A stretch of 64,000 nt of DNA. It comes from Pogonophryne albipinna (Eukaryota; Chordata; Actinopteri; Perciformes; Artedidraconidae). The notes under the pieces were generated by a model, which was not told where the DNA came from, did not search any database, and was given only the letters and a program-made list of their open reading frames with translations. Shown in pieces: positions 48,753 through 58,193 of the stretch; the first letter of the stretch is position 1; each line of letters starts with the position of its first letter. Both the position numbers and the translations under genes were made by a program. Where the stretch lies: positions 34,664,721-34,728,720 of the forward strand of contig CM053255.1 in assembly GCA_028583405.1 (NCBI GenBank), written 5' to 3'.

Positions 48753-49672
48753 GAATCCAAACTACAACATATAATAAGTACCCTGTATCAAGATTGATGC
48801 AAAACAAGTGAAATTTGACCTTTTTAGAGAGATTTAGCAAAAAAAAACACTTCTGGGGTCATTTGGGTGGATTTGACCTATCTCTGGCCCCCCTTGCTCG
48901 ATTTTGCTGATTGACATCTCTTTCTAACCGTCAGAGCCAATGGAATCGAGGGGAACTCCCACATACTCCTTATTTGGTAATGTGTTTGTGTGAGACTGCA
49001 GCATAGCCAAGACCGGACGCTGCGATAACTCTGGTGGCTACCATTAACAGCTAACTTTTACTCCGATTTTTACATAAAAATTTAATTATGGATTATAAAT
49101 ACAAAAAATGATTACCCAGAAACATTATCAACCTATGGATTAACCGATTCAGCCGCGTTTTTTCTCGTTTTAATGCCATTGAACACGTCTTTTGATCAGA
49201 TTGACAGCTACGGTGAGACGATCTCCCGTAAAAGCTGCGTAAAGGTACGTGTTGTGATGTCTGTGTTTGCTTCCCCTGTCAAGAGTTTGGATAACTCAGT
49301 TATTATATATATACCTAAATAATCTGTGGAACTTCAGCTTTAATCGGGTATCTTGTATGTGCAGCTACGATAAGTAATAAGGGTATCTTTTATCTTGAGT
49401 TCTGTGCCAAAGTGCGTTAGCATCTTTCGCTCAGGGGTCATTTAGATGCTTCTTATGAGACTTGTGTTTTGTTTTGGTAAAAATGGTTTGTATCGTCAGT
49501 TAGCTGAGATTATTCCCGTTAATCTGGTATAACACATTAATAGGTTCTTAAATATTAAGATCCCCTGTGTCGTGAAAAAAAAAAAAAAAGTACCCGCCGA
49601 CGGGGACCTTGGGGCTTAACAGGGTAAGAGCTGCCGACATAAATGGATGCGGTGCTTCCCTGAGCGTCAAAT

Positions 49673-49994
49673 CCCCGATGCAGGACTCTGGCGTCTGCAC
49701 ACTGCCGTCGCATTTTACGTTTCTAAGGTAAACGGACATGAAACTATTCAGCTAAACTATAAATAATAATCTAAGTTATCTTAAAGAATCTTAAAATCCC
49801 TTAACGTTTATATGCAATTGTGCTAAATGTAACACTGGAATCAAGCAAATATTAATATGTTGCATGACATTATTTATTTATATTTTGCTGTCACTTAATT
49901 ATACGTTTAATACATTTAAGTCAAGCTAAGGTACATGTGATGATAGCTAGTTAGTGCTCTTACCTGTGATGCCTCCTCCAAACAGCATAGAGTG
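49673..49994. other. Unassigned stretch right of the foldback arm
   Basis: AT-rich with no gene. A block 'gatgcaggactctggcgtct' follows the arm end. Confidence 0.4.
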
Positions 49995-50283
49995 GCGAAG
50001 TCCCTCCCCTTCCGGTGGACCTCCATGGGACCTTATTTCGGAAAACTTATGTATTGAAGTCAATGGAGAGAGAAAGATTATCTTTCGATCCCGTTTGAAT
50101 TGTGCCACGAATTACACATATGATGTTTGTCAATTTAAAAGATAATTTTGCAAGTCAAAAAACTAAAAATGTGTCGTAAAACTGTGAAGTAACACATTTT
50201 TTTGTGTGAAACGCTCAATGAACTACCTCTCTGGTCTCACAGACAAGCACAACAACACACGTCACCAAGATGGCCGTCACTAC
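49995..50283 (+). repeat. Dispersed repeat family R1, copy 3
   Basis: Matches 12421-12700 almost throughout. It is cut off by the LTR that begins at 50284. Confidence 0.85.
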
Positions 50284-50486
50284 TGTTAGGGTATTCGTTA
50301 TTCTCGCGTCCAGGAGAGAAGCTTTAAAAGTAAGAGACAATGGAGTCTCTGAGAAAGGTCAAATGGGTATTTTAATTAAATGGCGCGTTAATGAAACAAA
50401 CAGGAGGTAGTTGGGGAGAGAGAGGCTGCAGCTCCCTCTCGCAGCGGTGGCCGTGGAAGACGTTTGTATATTCATTATATAGCTTC

Positions 50487-50838
50487 TGTGACGACCCCTC
50501 CACACCACGTGGGGTGCCGTCCAGGCAGGGGGGTGTTTTGGTGGGTGTTTACAGGTTCCACGGCTGAGGAGCTGAGGAGCTGATGAGCTGATGAGCTGCA
50601 GCACGAGGAGCTGAGGAGCTGATGAGTTGATGAGCTGCAGCTACGGGAGGGGTAGAAGAGGAGCCAACCCGGATACGTCGAGAGACTTCCTGGGGCTCTC
50701 TCTCCGAGGCAGTCGGAGGATCTGCTGCTGGTGCCGCATTGTTCACCTTGATTATTTAGTGAAAATAAAAGTCTCTATTTCACAACCCTCGTCTCGTCTC
50801 GCCGGTTCATGTTACAGCCTACGAGCCAGGTTGTAACA
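50487..50838 (+). repeat. 5' LTR, Gmr1-type element
   Basis: Starts 'tgtgacgacccctcc' and probably ends '...aggttgtaaca', 2 bp before the primer-binding site. Inside are repeated 'gaggagctgatgagctg' units. 'gtgaaaataaaagtc' supplies a poly(A) signal. Confidence 0.9.
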
Positions 50839-50840
50839 TA

Positions 50841-50852
50841 TGGGGGCTCGTC
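50841..50852 (+). promoter_or_regulatory. Primer-binding site, tRNA-Pro type
   Basis: 'tgggggctcgtc' is the first 12 bases complementary to the 3' end of tRNA-Pro, placed 2 bp after the 5' LTR. The match ends there. Confidence 0.75.
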
Positions 50853-51332
50853 GCTTTGGATCTGGAAAACGTTGCAAACCTGATGTCCGTTGATGGGACG
50901 GATTTCGCGCAGTTGTTGTCGCGGAAGGCAGCTAATTGTTGGGGAGTAGCGTTACGGGGGTGAGTTATTGCAGTTGGAATGTACAGGAGTCTGTGTGGCA
51001 GAGAGTATAAGCACAGGCATGTTAGTTACCGTGGTTTCTGTCCCTGTTAGGGTTTAGTACGGTCTTCCTTGGAGGTCGTAGGGGGGGCTGTTAGTGTGGT
51101 GTGAAAGTGGTTAGAGCTATTAGCTCGGGAGCACGCCGAGGCTACAGGTGGAGTTGCCGGTTTTCTGGTCGCTTCGCTGAGCTTACGGTATAAAGTGTGT
51201 AAGTACCCGCCATAACTAGCACCTGAAGACTAGTTGGGGAGTTTAGCTAGTTCCTGTGAGGCAGTTAGAGGGACAGGCCGCGGTAGCGTGTGCGGTGCAG
51301 GTAGCGTGAACCTGCCATACAGTGTTGTCAAC

Positions 51333-54300
51333 ATGGGGAGTGTGGAGGATTTTTTGAGAGCGCCTTCAGAGAAGCAGCTGGAGGATTTCTCGCGTGAGCA
51401 GCTGGTCTATGTTGCGGAGCATTTCCGGTTGGATGTTGGGGATAAGAGAATGAAGGAGAACATGAGGGAGATTATTAGGGCAAATCTGTTTGAGGAAGGG
51501 GTTTTAAAGGAGGCGTTGTCGACTGTTGGTCATGGTAAAGACAGGGTCGATATGTCTGGCGGCCATGATGCAGGCCTGACGTTTGAGCAGAGAGAGAGAC
51601 TGTTGCTGTTGCAAACAGAAATGGAGAAGCTGGCAGTGGAAAAAACGAGGGGGGAGGTAGAAATTAGAAGGCTTGAATTAGAGGTCCGGAGGTTGGGTTT
51701 ACCTGTTGGTGATGCAAGCCAGGCTTCTAATCTCCCTCTTAGAGCAACCCCGTTTGACGTTGGCGGTAATCTGCGGGTTATGCCTCCGTTTAACGAACGA
51801 GATCCGGATACCTTTTTCTCCCTTTTTGAGCGTGTGGCTGAGGGTAGAGACTGGTCGGATGCTAATAGCACCTTATTGCTGCAGTGTGTGCTAACAGGTA
51901 GGGCCCAGGAAGCTTATTCTGCGCTAACGGTGGCGGAGAGCAAAGTGTATTTGACCGTTAAAACTGCTGTGTTGAAGGCTTACGAGTTGGTTCCGGAGGC
52001 CTATCGACAGAGGTTTCGGTCCTGGCAGAAGTCTGGGAGACAGACACATGTTGAGTTTGCCAGGGATCTAGTTACCTCTTTCGGGAGGTGGTGTAACTCG
52101 TTGAGTGTGGATACGTATGTCGCATTAGGTGATTTAATGGTGTTGGAGCAATTTAAAAATTCTGTGCCCAGCCACATTGCTGTTTACATCAGCGAGCGTA
52201 AGGTAAAAACTGCTGCAGAGGCTGCTGCTCTGGCAGATGACTATGTGTTAACGCACAGGGGCGGTCGCGACTTCAAGGTCCAGGATGAAGGAGGTAGATG
52301 GGAGGAGAAAACTAGGTCAAACTGGGTTAGACCAGAACGTGTGATGCGAGGCCAGGCACAGGGTGATTCAGATATATGTCATTTCTGCAGGGGGAGAGGA
52401 CACTGGAAGGCTGACTGTCCCAAAGCTAGGGCTGGCAGGGGGGACCATGTAGGCCAGGGTAACTCTGCTGCTTGTGCGGTGTCAGTTAAACCTGTCCCTG
52501 TCATCTCCCCCTATCAGCAGGTTAATGAGCCATGCAGGTTGAAGGAACCGGATTTCTCTGCGTTTGTGTCAAACGGATACGTGTCACTGGTGGGAAGTGA
52601 CATCAGGGTGCCGGTAAAGGTTTTGAGGGACACCGCAGCATATGATTCCTACATTTTGAGCTCTGTGTTACCGTTTTCACACAAATCTGGAACGGGGGAT
52701 TTTGTCCTGATGCAGGGGATGGGGATGAAGGTTGTGCCGGTTCCTCTGCATTTGCTTGTGCTTAACTCTGATTTGGTACAGGGTGAGGTCATCATGGGGG
52801 TCCGTCCTGTACTGCCGATTGAGGGTGTGGATATCATCCTGGGGAACGGCCTGGCTGGCAGCCGGGTGTGGGCTGAGGGCCCTCCGCCGCCTGTAGTGTC
52901 ATCTTCACCCACAGTGACTGAGTACCCCGATGAGATCGCTAGGTGTTTTCCTGAGGCGTTTGTAGCCTGTGCGGTGACACGGGCTGGGAGCCGTGCCCAG
53001 GAGGAATCTGAGGAGGATGTGAGTGAAGTAGATTTTGTGGTTGTTCCTGACTCATTGTTGTCTGTTTCCCGCAGTGAGTTGGGGGTAGAGCAGAAGGCTG
53101 ACGTCTCTCTCAGCCGGTTCTTTGAGGCGGTTCTTTCCACTGAGGATGGAAAGAGCACCACCGGTGGTTATCTGCTGCAGGGGGAGCTCCTAGTCAGAAA
53201 ATGGTTATCACATGGGGAGGATTTCATCGGTGAGCCAGTGTTTCAGGTTGTGGTTCCGGTAAAATTTCGTGAGGAGGTTCTTAGGACCGCACATAATCAA
53301 TTGGGACATCTGGGCGTCCGTAAAACGTATAACTACATCTTGCGGTATTTTTTTTGGCCTCTGCTAAAGAAAAATGTGTCTGGGTATATCAGATCGTGTC
53401 ACACATGCCAAATGACGGGTAAGCCAAATCAGAAGGTGAAACCTGCTCCTTTGTCTCCCATCCCAGCGGTAGGGCAAGCTTTTGATTATTTGATTATTGA
53501 TTGCGTTGGGCCTTTACCTCGTTCTAAGGCAGGTAGTAATTATTTGCTTACTGTGATGTGTCAAAGCACAAGGTATCCAGCTGCGTACCCGCTGCGTTCC
53601 ATCACCACGAAGTCAGTTGTTAAAGCCCTGACACGGTTCATGTCAATTTTTGGAATCCCAAGTGTTATTCAGAGCGATCAGGGTTCAAACTTCTCGTCAC
53701 ATCTTTTTGCGCAAGTGGTGAAACAGTTGAGGGTCCAGCATAAGCAGTCTTCTGCATATCACGCACAGAGCCAAGGAGCGTTAGAGAGGTTCCATCAGAC
53801 TCTGAAGTCTCTGTTACGGGGTTATTGTGTGGAGATGAATCAGGATTGGGAGGAGGGGCTGCCATGGCTCATGTTAGCAGCAAGAGAGGTTGTGCAGGAG
53901 AGTACAGGGTTTAGCCCTAATGAACTTGTGTTTGGCCACAGAGTGCGTGGGCCGCTTGCGTTGTTGAGCGATGCTGTCACGCCGTCAGAAACCCCAAGTA
54001 GTCTTGTGGATTATGTAAATGGGTTCCGGCATCGGCTGTATTCAGCTGCAGAGATGGCCAGGGAGAAGTTGTCGTCTGCCCAGGGTAAAATGAAGCGCCT
54101 GTATGACCGTAAAACCGAGCAGCGCTCGTTCAGTCCTGGTGATCAGGTCCTGGCTTTGTTGCCAATGGTTAATTCGCCGTTTCAGGCGAAATTTTCTGGC
54201 CCTTTCACAGTACTCGATCAGGTATCTGACCAAAATGTACTCCTGTCCACGCCGAAGCGTAGGAAAGCCACTCAACTCTGCCATGTAAACCTGCTGAAGT

Positions 54301-54374
54301 CGTACTATGGTAGTGAGTCAAAACCTCTCAGCAGCAGCGGCAGTGGGGAGTCAGTTCTTCGCAGGGGAGGATGA
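51333..54374 (+). CDS. Gag-protease-integrase polyprotein (Gmr1 type)
   Basis: The ATG at 51333 (aacatgg) opens 1013 residues; the frame is open upstream but lacks an earlier ATG. Gag has a coiled-coil-like stretch near residues 100-130. A capsid C-terminal region near 220-310 (FRSWQKSGRQTHVEFARDL ... LEQFKNSVP) resembles a SCAN domain. A CCHC zinc knuckle (CHFCRGRGHWKADC) starts at residue 349. A retropepsin-like segment near 430 has DTA in place of DTG/DSG. Integrase follows with HX4H and CX2C zinc residues, a D,D-35-E core (IIDCVGP, SDQGSNFS, GALERFHQTL) and a GPF module. Integrase lies before RT, unlike most Ty3/gypsy. It ends 68 bases inside the RT frame. Confidence 0.95.
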   Translation: MGSVEDFLRAPSEKQLEDFSREQLVYVAEHFRLDVGDKRMKENMREIIRANLFEEGVLKEALSTVGHGKDRVDMSGGHDAGLTFEQRERLLLLQTEMEKLAVEKTRGEVEIRRLELEVRRLGLPVGDASQASNLPLRATPFDVGGNLRVMPPFNERDPDTFFSLFERVAEGRDWSDANSTLLLQCVLTGRAQEAYSALTVAESKVYLTVKTAVLKAYELVPEAYRQRFRSWQKSGRQTHVEFARDLVTSFGRWCNSLSVDTYVALGDLMVLEQFKNSVPSHIAVYISERKVKTAAEAAALADDYVLTHRGGRDFKVQDEGGRWEEKTRSNWVRPERVMRGQAQGDSDICHFCRGRGHWKADCPKARAGRGDHVGQGNSAACAVSVKPVPVISPYQQVNEPCRLKEPDFSAFVSNGYVSLVGSDIRVPVKVLRDTAAYDSYILSSVLPFSHKSGTGDFVLMQGMGMKVVPVPLHLLVLNSDLVQGEVIMGVRPVLPIEGVDIILGNGLAGSRVWAEGPPPPVVSSSPTVTEYPDEIARCFPEAFVACAVTRAGSRAQEESEEDVSEVDFVVVPDSLLSVSRSELGVEQKADVSLSRFFEAVLSTEDGKSTTGGYLLQGELLVRKWLSHGEDFIGEPVFQVVVPVKFREEVLRTAHNQLGHLGVRKTYNYILRYFFWPLLKKNVSGYIRSCHTCQMTGKPNQKVKPAPLSPIPAVGQAFDYLIIDCVGPLPRSKAGSNYLLTVMCQSTRYPAAYPLRSITTKSVVKALTRFMSIFGIPSVIQSDQGSNFSSHLFAQVVKQLRVQHKQSSAYHAQSQGALERFHQTLKSLLRGYCVEMNQDWEEGLPWLMLAAREVVQESTGFSPNELVFGHRVRGPLALLSDAVTPSETPSSLVDYVNGFRHRLYSAAEMAREKLSSAQGKMKRLYDRKTEQRSFSPGDQVLALLPMVNSPFQAKFSGPFTVLDQVSDQNVLLSTPKRRKATQLCHVNLLKSYYGSESKPLSSSGSGESVLRRGG

Positions 54375-55842
54375 TGGGGTGACAGCGCCTGATGAGAGCT
54401 TGTTGCGGGGAAGATTGAAAAACACTGAAACTTTGCGGAGTCTGGAGTCACTGTTGGGTCATTTGTCGGCAGTAGAAAGATCTGAGTTGACGGTTCTGAT
54501 TCGTAGTAATCTGGGTCTATTCGGTGATACACCAAGCCGAACACACATGTTAGTGCATGATATAGATGTAGAGGGGGCGCGTCCCATTCGCCAGCGTTTC
54601 TATCGTGTATCTGAGGAAAAACGCAAGGTCATGGACACCGAAATCAAGTACATGCTCGAAAATGGCATCGCCGAACCGTCTGGTTCAAGCTGGGCATCAC
54701 CCTGTCTGCTTGTGGAGAAGTCGGATAAAAGTCCTAGGTTTTGCACAGATTATCGGAAGGTTAATACTGTTACTAAACCTGATGCGTATCCACTGCCTCG
54801 TATGGATGATTGTATTGATCAAGTTGGTTCTGCGCAGTTTGTGAGCAAGTTTGATCTTCTCAAGGGTTACTGGCAGGTTCCACTCTCCCCAAGGGCCAAG
54901 GAAATCTCCGCCTTTATTACACCCTCAGGGTTGTATTCCTATAATGTGATGAGTTTTGGTCTGCGTAATGCTCCCTCCACATTCCAGCGACTTATGAACA
55001 GGGTGGTGTCGGGGTTGGAAGGTTGTGCCGTGTACTTGGATGACGTTGTGATCTATAGCGATACGTGGGAGGAACATTTGGCCCGTATTAAGAGACTGTT
55101 CGACCGGTTGAGTGAGGCGTGCTTGACCGTGAACTTGGCAAAGTGTGACTTTGCAAAGGCCACCGTCACTTACCTCGGAAAAGTGGTAGGGCAGGGGACT
55201 GTGTGTGCCGTCGAGGCCAAAGTGAGTGCGATAACGAAGTACCCAGTTCCTACCACCAAAAAAGAACTTCAGCGTTTCCTTGGGTTAGTGGGGTATTATC
55301 GCAGTTTTTGTAAAAACTTTTCAACTGTGGTAGCTCCCCTGACCGATTTGCTGAAAGGGAAGGCCCGGTATGTTTGGTCAGACGTGTGCCAGCAGGCTTT
55401 TGGTAATGTCAAGTCTGTTCTGTCCTCACCTCCGGTGCTTGCCGCTCCTTGCATGGTTCGACCTTTTCAACTGCATGTGGATGCAAGTGATGTCGGGACA
55501 GGAGCAGTACTGTTTCAAGCTGATGGCAGTGGGGTGGATCGCCCCGTGAGTTTCTATTCTAAGAAGTTTAACTCGTTTCAGTTGAACTACTCGGTGATCG
55601 AAAAGGAAACCCTCGCGCTCATTTGGGCGTTACAGCATTTCGATGTGTATGTAGGATCTAGTGTTCCTCTGGTTGTGTATACCGACCATAACCCCATCAC
55701 TTTTTTGCACTCAGTTTGTTGCCCCAATCGTAGGTTGATGAGATGGATGCTGTATCTACAGGCCTATTGTCTGGACATCCGCCACATAAAAGGTTCGGAT
55801 AACGTGGTGGCCGATGCTTTGTCTAGAGCTCCGAGCTCTTAA
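54307..55842 (+). CDS. Reverse transcriptase-RNase H (Gmr1 type)
   Basis: 511 residues from an ATG that overlaps the end of the Gag-integrase frame in the +1 phase. RT motifs in order: SWASPCLLVEKSD, RFCTDYRKVN, KFDLLKGYWQVPL, SYNVMSFGLRNAPSTFQRLM, YLDDVVIYS and FLGLVGYYR. RNase H has HVDASDVGTGAV, IEKETLALIWAL and TDHNPI, ending VADALSR. It copies the element RNA into DNA. The overlap may be natural (reinitiation or frameshifting) or one indel in this copy. There is no internal stop. Confidence 0.95.
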   Translation: MVVSQNLSAAAAVGSQFFAGEDDGVTAPDESLLRGRLKNTETLRSLESLLGHLSAVERSELTVLIRSNLGLFGDTPSRTHMLVHDIDVEGARPIRQRFYRVSEEKRKVMDTEIKYMLENGIAEPSGSSWASPCLLVEKSDKSPRFCTDYRKVNTVTKPDAYPLPRMDDCIDQVGSAQFVSKFDLLKGYWQVPLSPRAKEISAFITPSGLYSYNVMSFGLRNAPSTFQRLMNRVVSGLEGCAVYLDDVVIYSDTWEEHLARIKRLFDRLSEACLTVNLAKCDFAKATVTYLGKVVGQGTVCAVEAKVSAITKYPVPTTKKELQRFLGLVGYYRSFCKNFSTVVAPLTDLLKGKARYVWSDVCQQAFGNVKSVLSSPPVLAAPCMVRPFQLHVDASDVGTGAVLFQADGSGVDRPVSFYSKKFNSFQLNYSVIEKETLALIWALQHFDVYVGSSVPLVVYTDHNPITFLHSVCCPNRRLMRWMLYLQAYCLDIRHIKGSDNVVADALSRAPSS

Positions 55843-55918
55843 ATGCCTCTGGGAGCCGGAGCTGATGAGATAGGTTCTACTGGGTAGTTGACGGTGTTCG
55901 TAGGGGAACTCCTTTCTT

Positions 55919-55929
55919 ATGGGGGGGAG
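55919..55929 (+). promoter_or_regulatory. Polypurine tract, Gmr1-type element
   Basis: 'atgggggggag' directly precedes the 3' LTR, the expected site for plus-strand DNA priming. Confidence 0.85.
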
Positions 55930-56270
55930 TGTGACGACCCCTCCACACCACGTGGGGTGCCGTCCAGGCAGGGGGGTGTTTTGGTGGGTGTTTACAGGTT
56001 CCACGGCTGAGGAGCTGAGGAGCTGATGAGCTGATGAGCTGCAGCACGAGGAGCTGAGGAGCTGATGAGTTGATGAGCTGCAGCTACGGGAGGGGTAGAA
56101 GAGGAGCCAACCCGGATACGTCGAGAGACTTCCTGGGGCTCTCTCTCCGAGGCAGTCGGAGGATCTGCTGCTGGTGCCGCATTGTTCACCTTGATTATTT
56201 AGTGAAAATAAAAGTCTCTATTTCACAACCCTCGTCTCGTCTCGCCGGTTCATGTTACAGCCTACGAGCC
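55930..56270 (+). repeat. 3' LTR, Gmr1-type element, last 11 bp missing
   Basis: Identical by eye to the first 341 bp of the 5' LTR, but the final 'aggttgtaaca' is absent and flanking DNA follows 'cctacgagcc'. Confidence 0.88.
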
Positions 56271-56519
56271 TTTTCTCCTCATACTCTCATTCATGACTTT
56301 TTATTTAATACATTTTAACGGCTGTAATCGTGTTTTCCGTAAAACCTGAAGTCAAGCTTACTGTTGGTATTTCGGAGATCCTTTCCGGAATAGCTTTTCA
56401 AAATAAACTTTAACCACAGGCGAAAGCTAACCGGAAGTATTTTCACAATAAAACAGTTATAAAAGTACTGTATGTTTAAACTATCTTATATCATTAAATA
56501 TTTATTTTAATTTCTAACA

Positions 56520-56548
56520 ATCCCTCCTTACAGACCCTTTAGGGTATG
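56520..56548 (-). promoter_or_regulatory. Polypurine tract with adjoining hairpin
   Basis: On the minus strand the hairpin ttacataccc...gggtctgtaa (9 of 10 pairs) is followed by 'aaggagggat', directly before TGTTAG of the LTR. Similar modules are at 57094-57128 and 58363-58393. Confidence 0.6.
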
Positions 56549-57354
56549 TAAATAATACTGAAATCAATGAGTTCTTCATCTGAACTTTGCATAGTACATA
56601 ACTCGTATCAAAAACATACAATCAAAATGGAATGGTTCAATAACCGTTATCAAAAATACAAAAAATACTTTGGTTGGTCTTCAACATAAAAGTGTTTCTT
56701 TGTGCATAACTTCTAGTGTTAACATTCAATATCACTCTTCAAAATAGCGGCAATTAGCTTTTTATCAGAACATTTATTACTTCCTCCTTTCACAGAAATC
56801 GTTCTCATACTACATTCAGTGTTAAGGCACTTTTTTACAAAGTATAAAAGAAACAAACTATTTTAGAATAGCACAAAATAATAAAGAATACACCATCTTA
56901 GCATTGTAGCTGGTTCTTCATTCAAATGATTTAATCATTAGAAGTATCACATCATTTGGACAATCTTTGAACAATCTCATCATTGAACATCCATATCATT
57001 TTAAACAATCTCATCATTTACATCCATCTCTGTTTATGGGGGTGAGTCGTCTTGTTCTGCTAGCATTTGTAACTGTTTCCTCGTGAGAAATGTACCCTCC
57101 CTCCTTTCATACCTTTTAAGGTATGAAAGTAATATGTTCTCTAGAAAAAACCGTTGTGATCAATCGGTACGTTAGGGTGCGGGTACATGGAATGCAACAT
57201 CTAGCCCTCCCCTGGGCGCCCCTATGCTATCCTTGTACACTGTGGAGCCTAAACTCCCCCTGGGACTGGTCTCTTAGCCCTACTGGCTTTGGGGTGTTTC
57301 GCCATGTTGATTAACTACATAAAAAACATCCCCTAATCTGTAAATCCCCATCAC

Positions 57355-57714
57355 TTACATATCCCGATCACTTAAACCCATCTTATCATTTGATACAAGA
57401 ACTGCATAGGGGGGGTGAATCATCTTGATTGTAACCGCCTCACCTTTGGGAACGAGTATTTCTAACTCCTCCTCTTGTTGCTCAGCTGATCTTTTGGCTC
57501 TGGGGATAAGTGAAAGTCTCTGAAACACAGCTGGAGTTCTGTTAGTGATGTGGGCATTCTCTATGGGTGAACTAATGGATCCATGTCTTACATGATATTG
57601 TACTCCCCTTCCAACCAGAAAGGTGCCAAGTGTAATGAGCACAATCAACAATGCTATTCTGACTCTTATCCCTAGGGGACCCCACAATTGCTTTGGCTTT
57701 GTTCTTGACATCAT
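57355..57714 (-). pseudogene. Envelope N-terminal (leader) fragment
   Basis: The ATG at 57714 opens 119 residues. A hydrophobic segment near residues 20-37 (ALLIVLITLGTFLVG) follows a basic start, like a signal anchor. An RAKR furin-type site lies near residue 73, then an acidic stretch and what may be the start of the surface subunit. It stops at 57355 and the rest of env is not recognisable. It lies 0.4 kb after an integrase tail, the usual pol-env order. Confidence 0.55.
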
Positions 57715-58096
57715 CTCTATTTTATCCCTGGTTGTGTCAGTTACAGCATTTAAATGATGAGTAGCCTACAAAAATAACGTATAGCAAAACCAAAACAAAA
57801 CGTTGGACTCTTTTTCAGGTGTAAAACAAAAAATAGGTTTTCACTTTTGTGTACAATTTATAAAAATCTAAAGACAATTCGTCTTTTGAGCTGTTTCTAT
57901 CTTAATCTTATTCCTATTTATTGTTTTGTTCCAGCTCTGCCAAATCAGTCCTAACTCCCAATAATGTTCTGGAAGTTGCCAGTGAAGGGTGACAATGTGT
58001 GATGTGGTGTCAATTTGCTCCTTTTTCTTTACCTTTAAACCGGAGCGCGTGTAAAGTTCATTACAACTTCTCACTGTTCCGTCCACCGGGATCAGC

Positions 58097-58193
58097 TCAC
58101 TGTCTTTTGTGAACTTTCACCCTCACCCATTCACCTGGCCGAACAGGAGTCTCTTCTGGTGTCTCGTCTGGTATCTCTGTAGCTTTCCTAGCC
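58097..58193 (-). pseudogene. Integrase C-terminal tail remnant
   Basis: A short frame reads ARKATEIPDETPEETP, then VRPGEWVRVKVHKRQ before a stop. The PGxWVxVK pattern resembles the C-terminal DNA-binding domain of gamma-type retroviral integrases. Upstream pol is not visible. Confidence 0.5.

Larger units (their letters stand above)
41125..49623. mobile_element. TTAA-site (piggyBac-like) element, copy B, with nested L2 LINEs
   Basis: Perfect 13-bp inverted ends cctgttaagcccc and ggggcttaacagg. The target is TTAA at 41121-41124 and gtaa (mutated) at 49624-49627; the foldback left arm shows the empty site. No transposase is present. Its own sequence is only about 41125-41200, 48180-48188 and 48753-49623. 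Confidence 0.88.
50487..56270 (+). mobile_element. Gmr1-type Ty3/gypsy LTR retrotransposon
   Basis: Direct LTRs (50487-50838 and 55930-56270) are identical by eye over 341 bp. Primer-binding site and purine tract are present. Two long open frames encode Gag-protease-integrase and then RT-RNase H. Integrase upstream of RT is the hallmark of the Gmr1 group (first described in cod). No clear TSD was found. Confidence 0.95.
50284..56519 (-). repeat. 3' LTR of a degraded provirus, split by the Gmr1-type element
   Basis: LTR sequence is 50284-50486 plus 56271-56519 (452 bp). On the plus strand it begins 'tgttagggtattcg' and ends 'tttctaaca', i.e. TGTTAG...CTAACA. On the minus strand a TATA-like 'tatataatga' near 50480 and 'attaaaat' near 50375 give U3-R-U5 order. 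A purine tract and degraded pro-viral genes lie on its U3 side. Confidence 0.75.

Noticed and set aside
52649..53161. 170-codon minus-strand frame inside Gag-integrase
   Set aside because: Antisense shadow with serine/threonine-rich low-complexity content.
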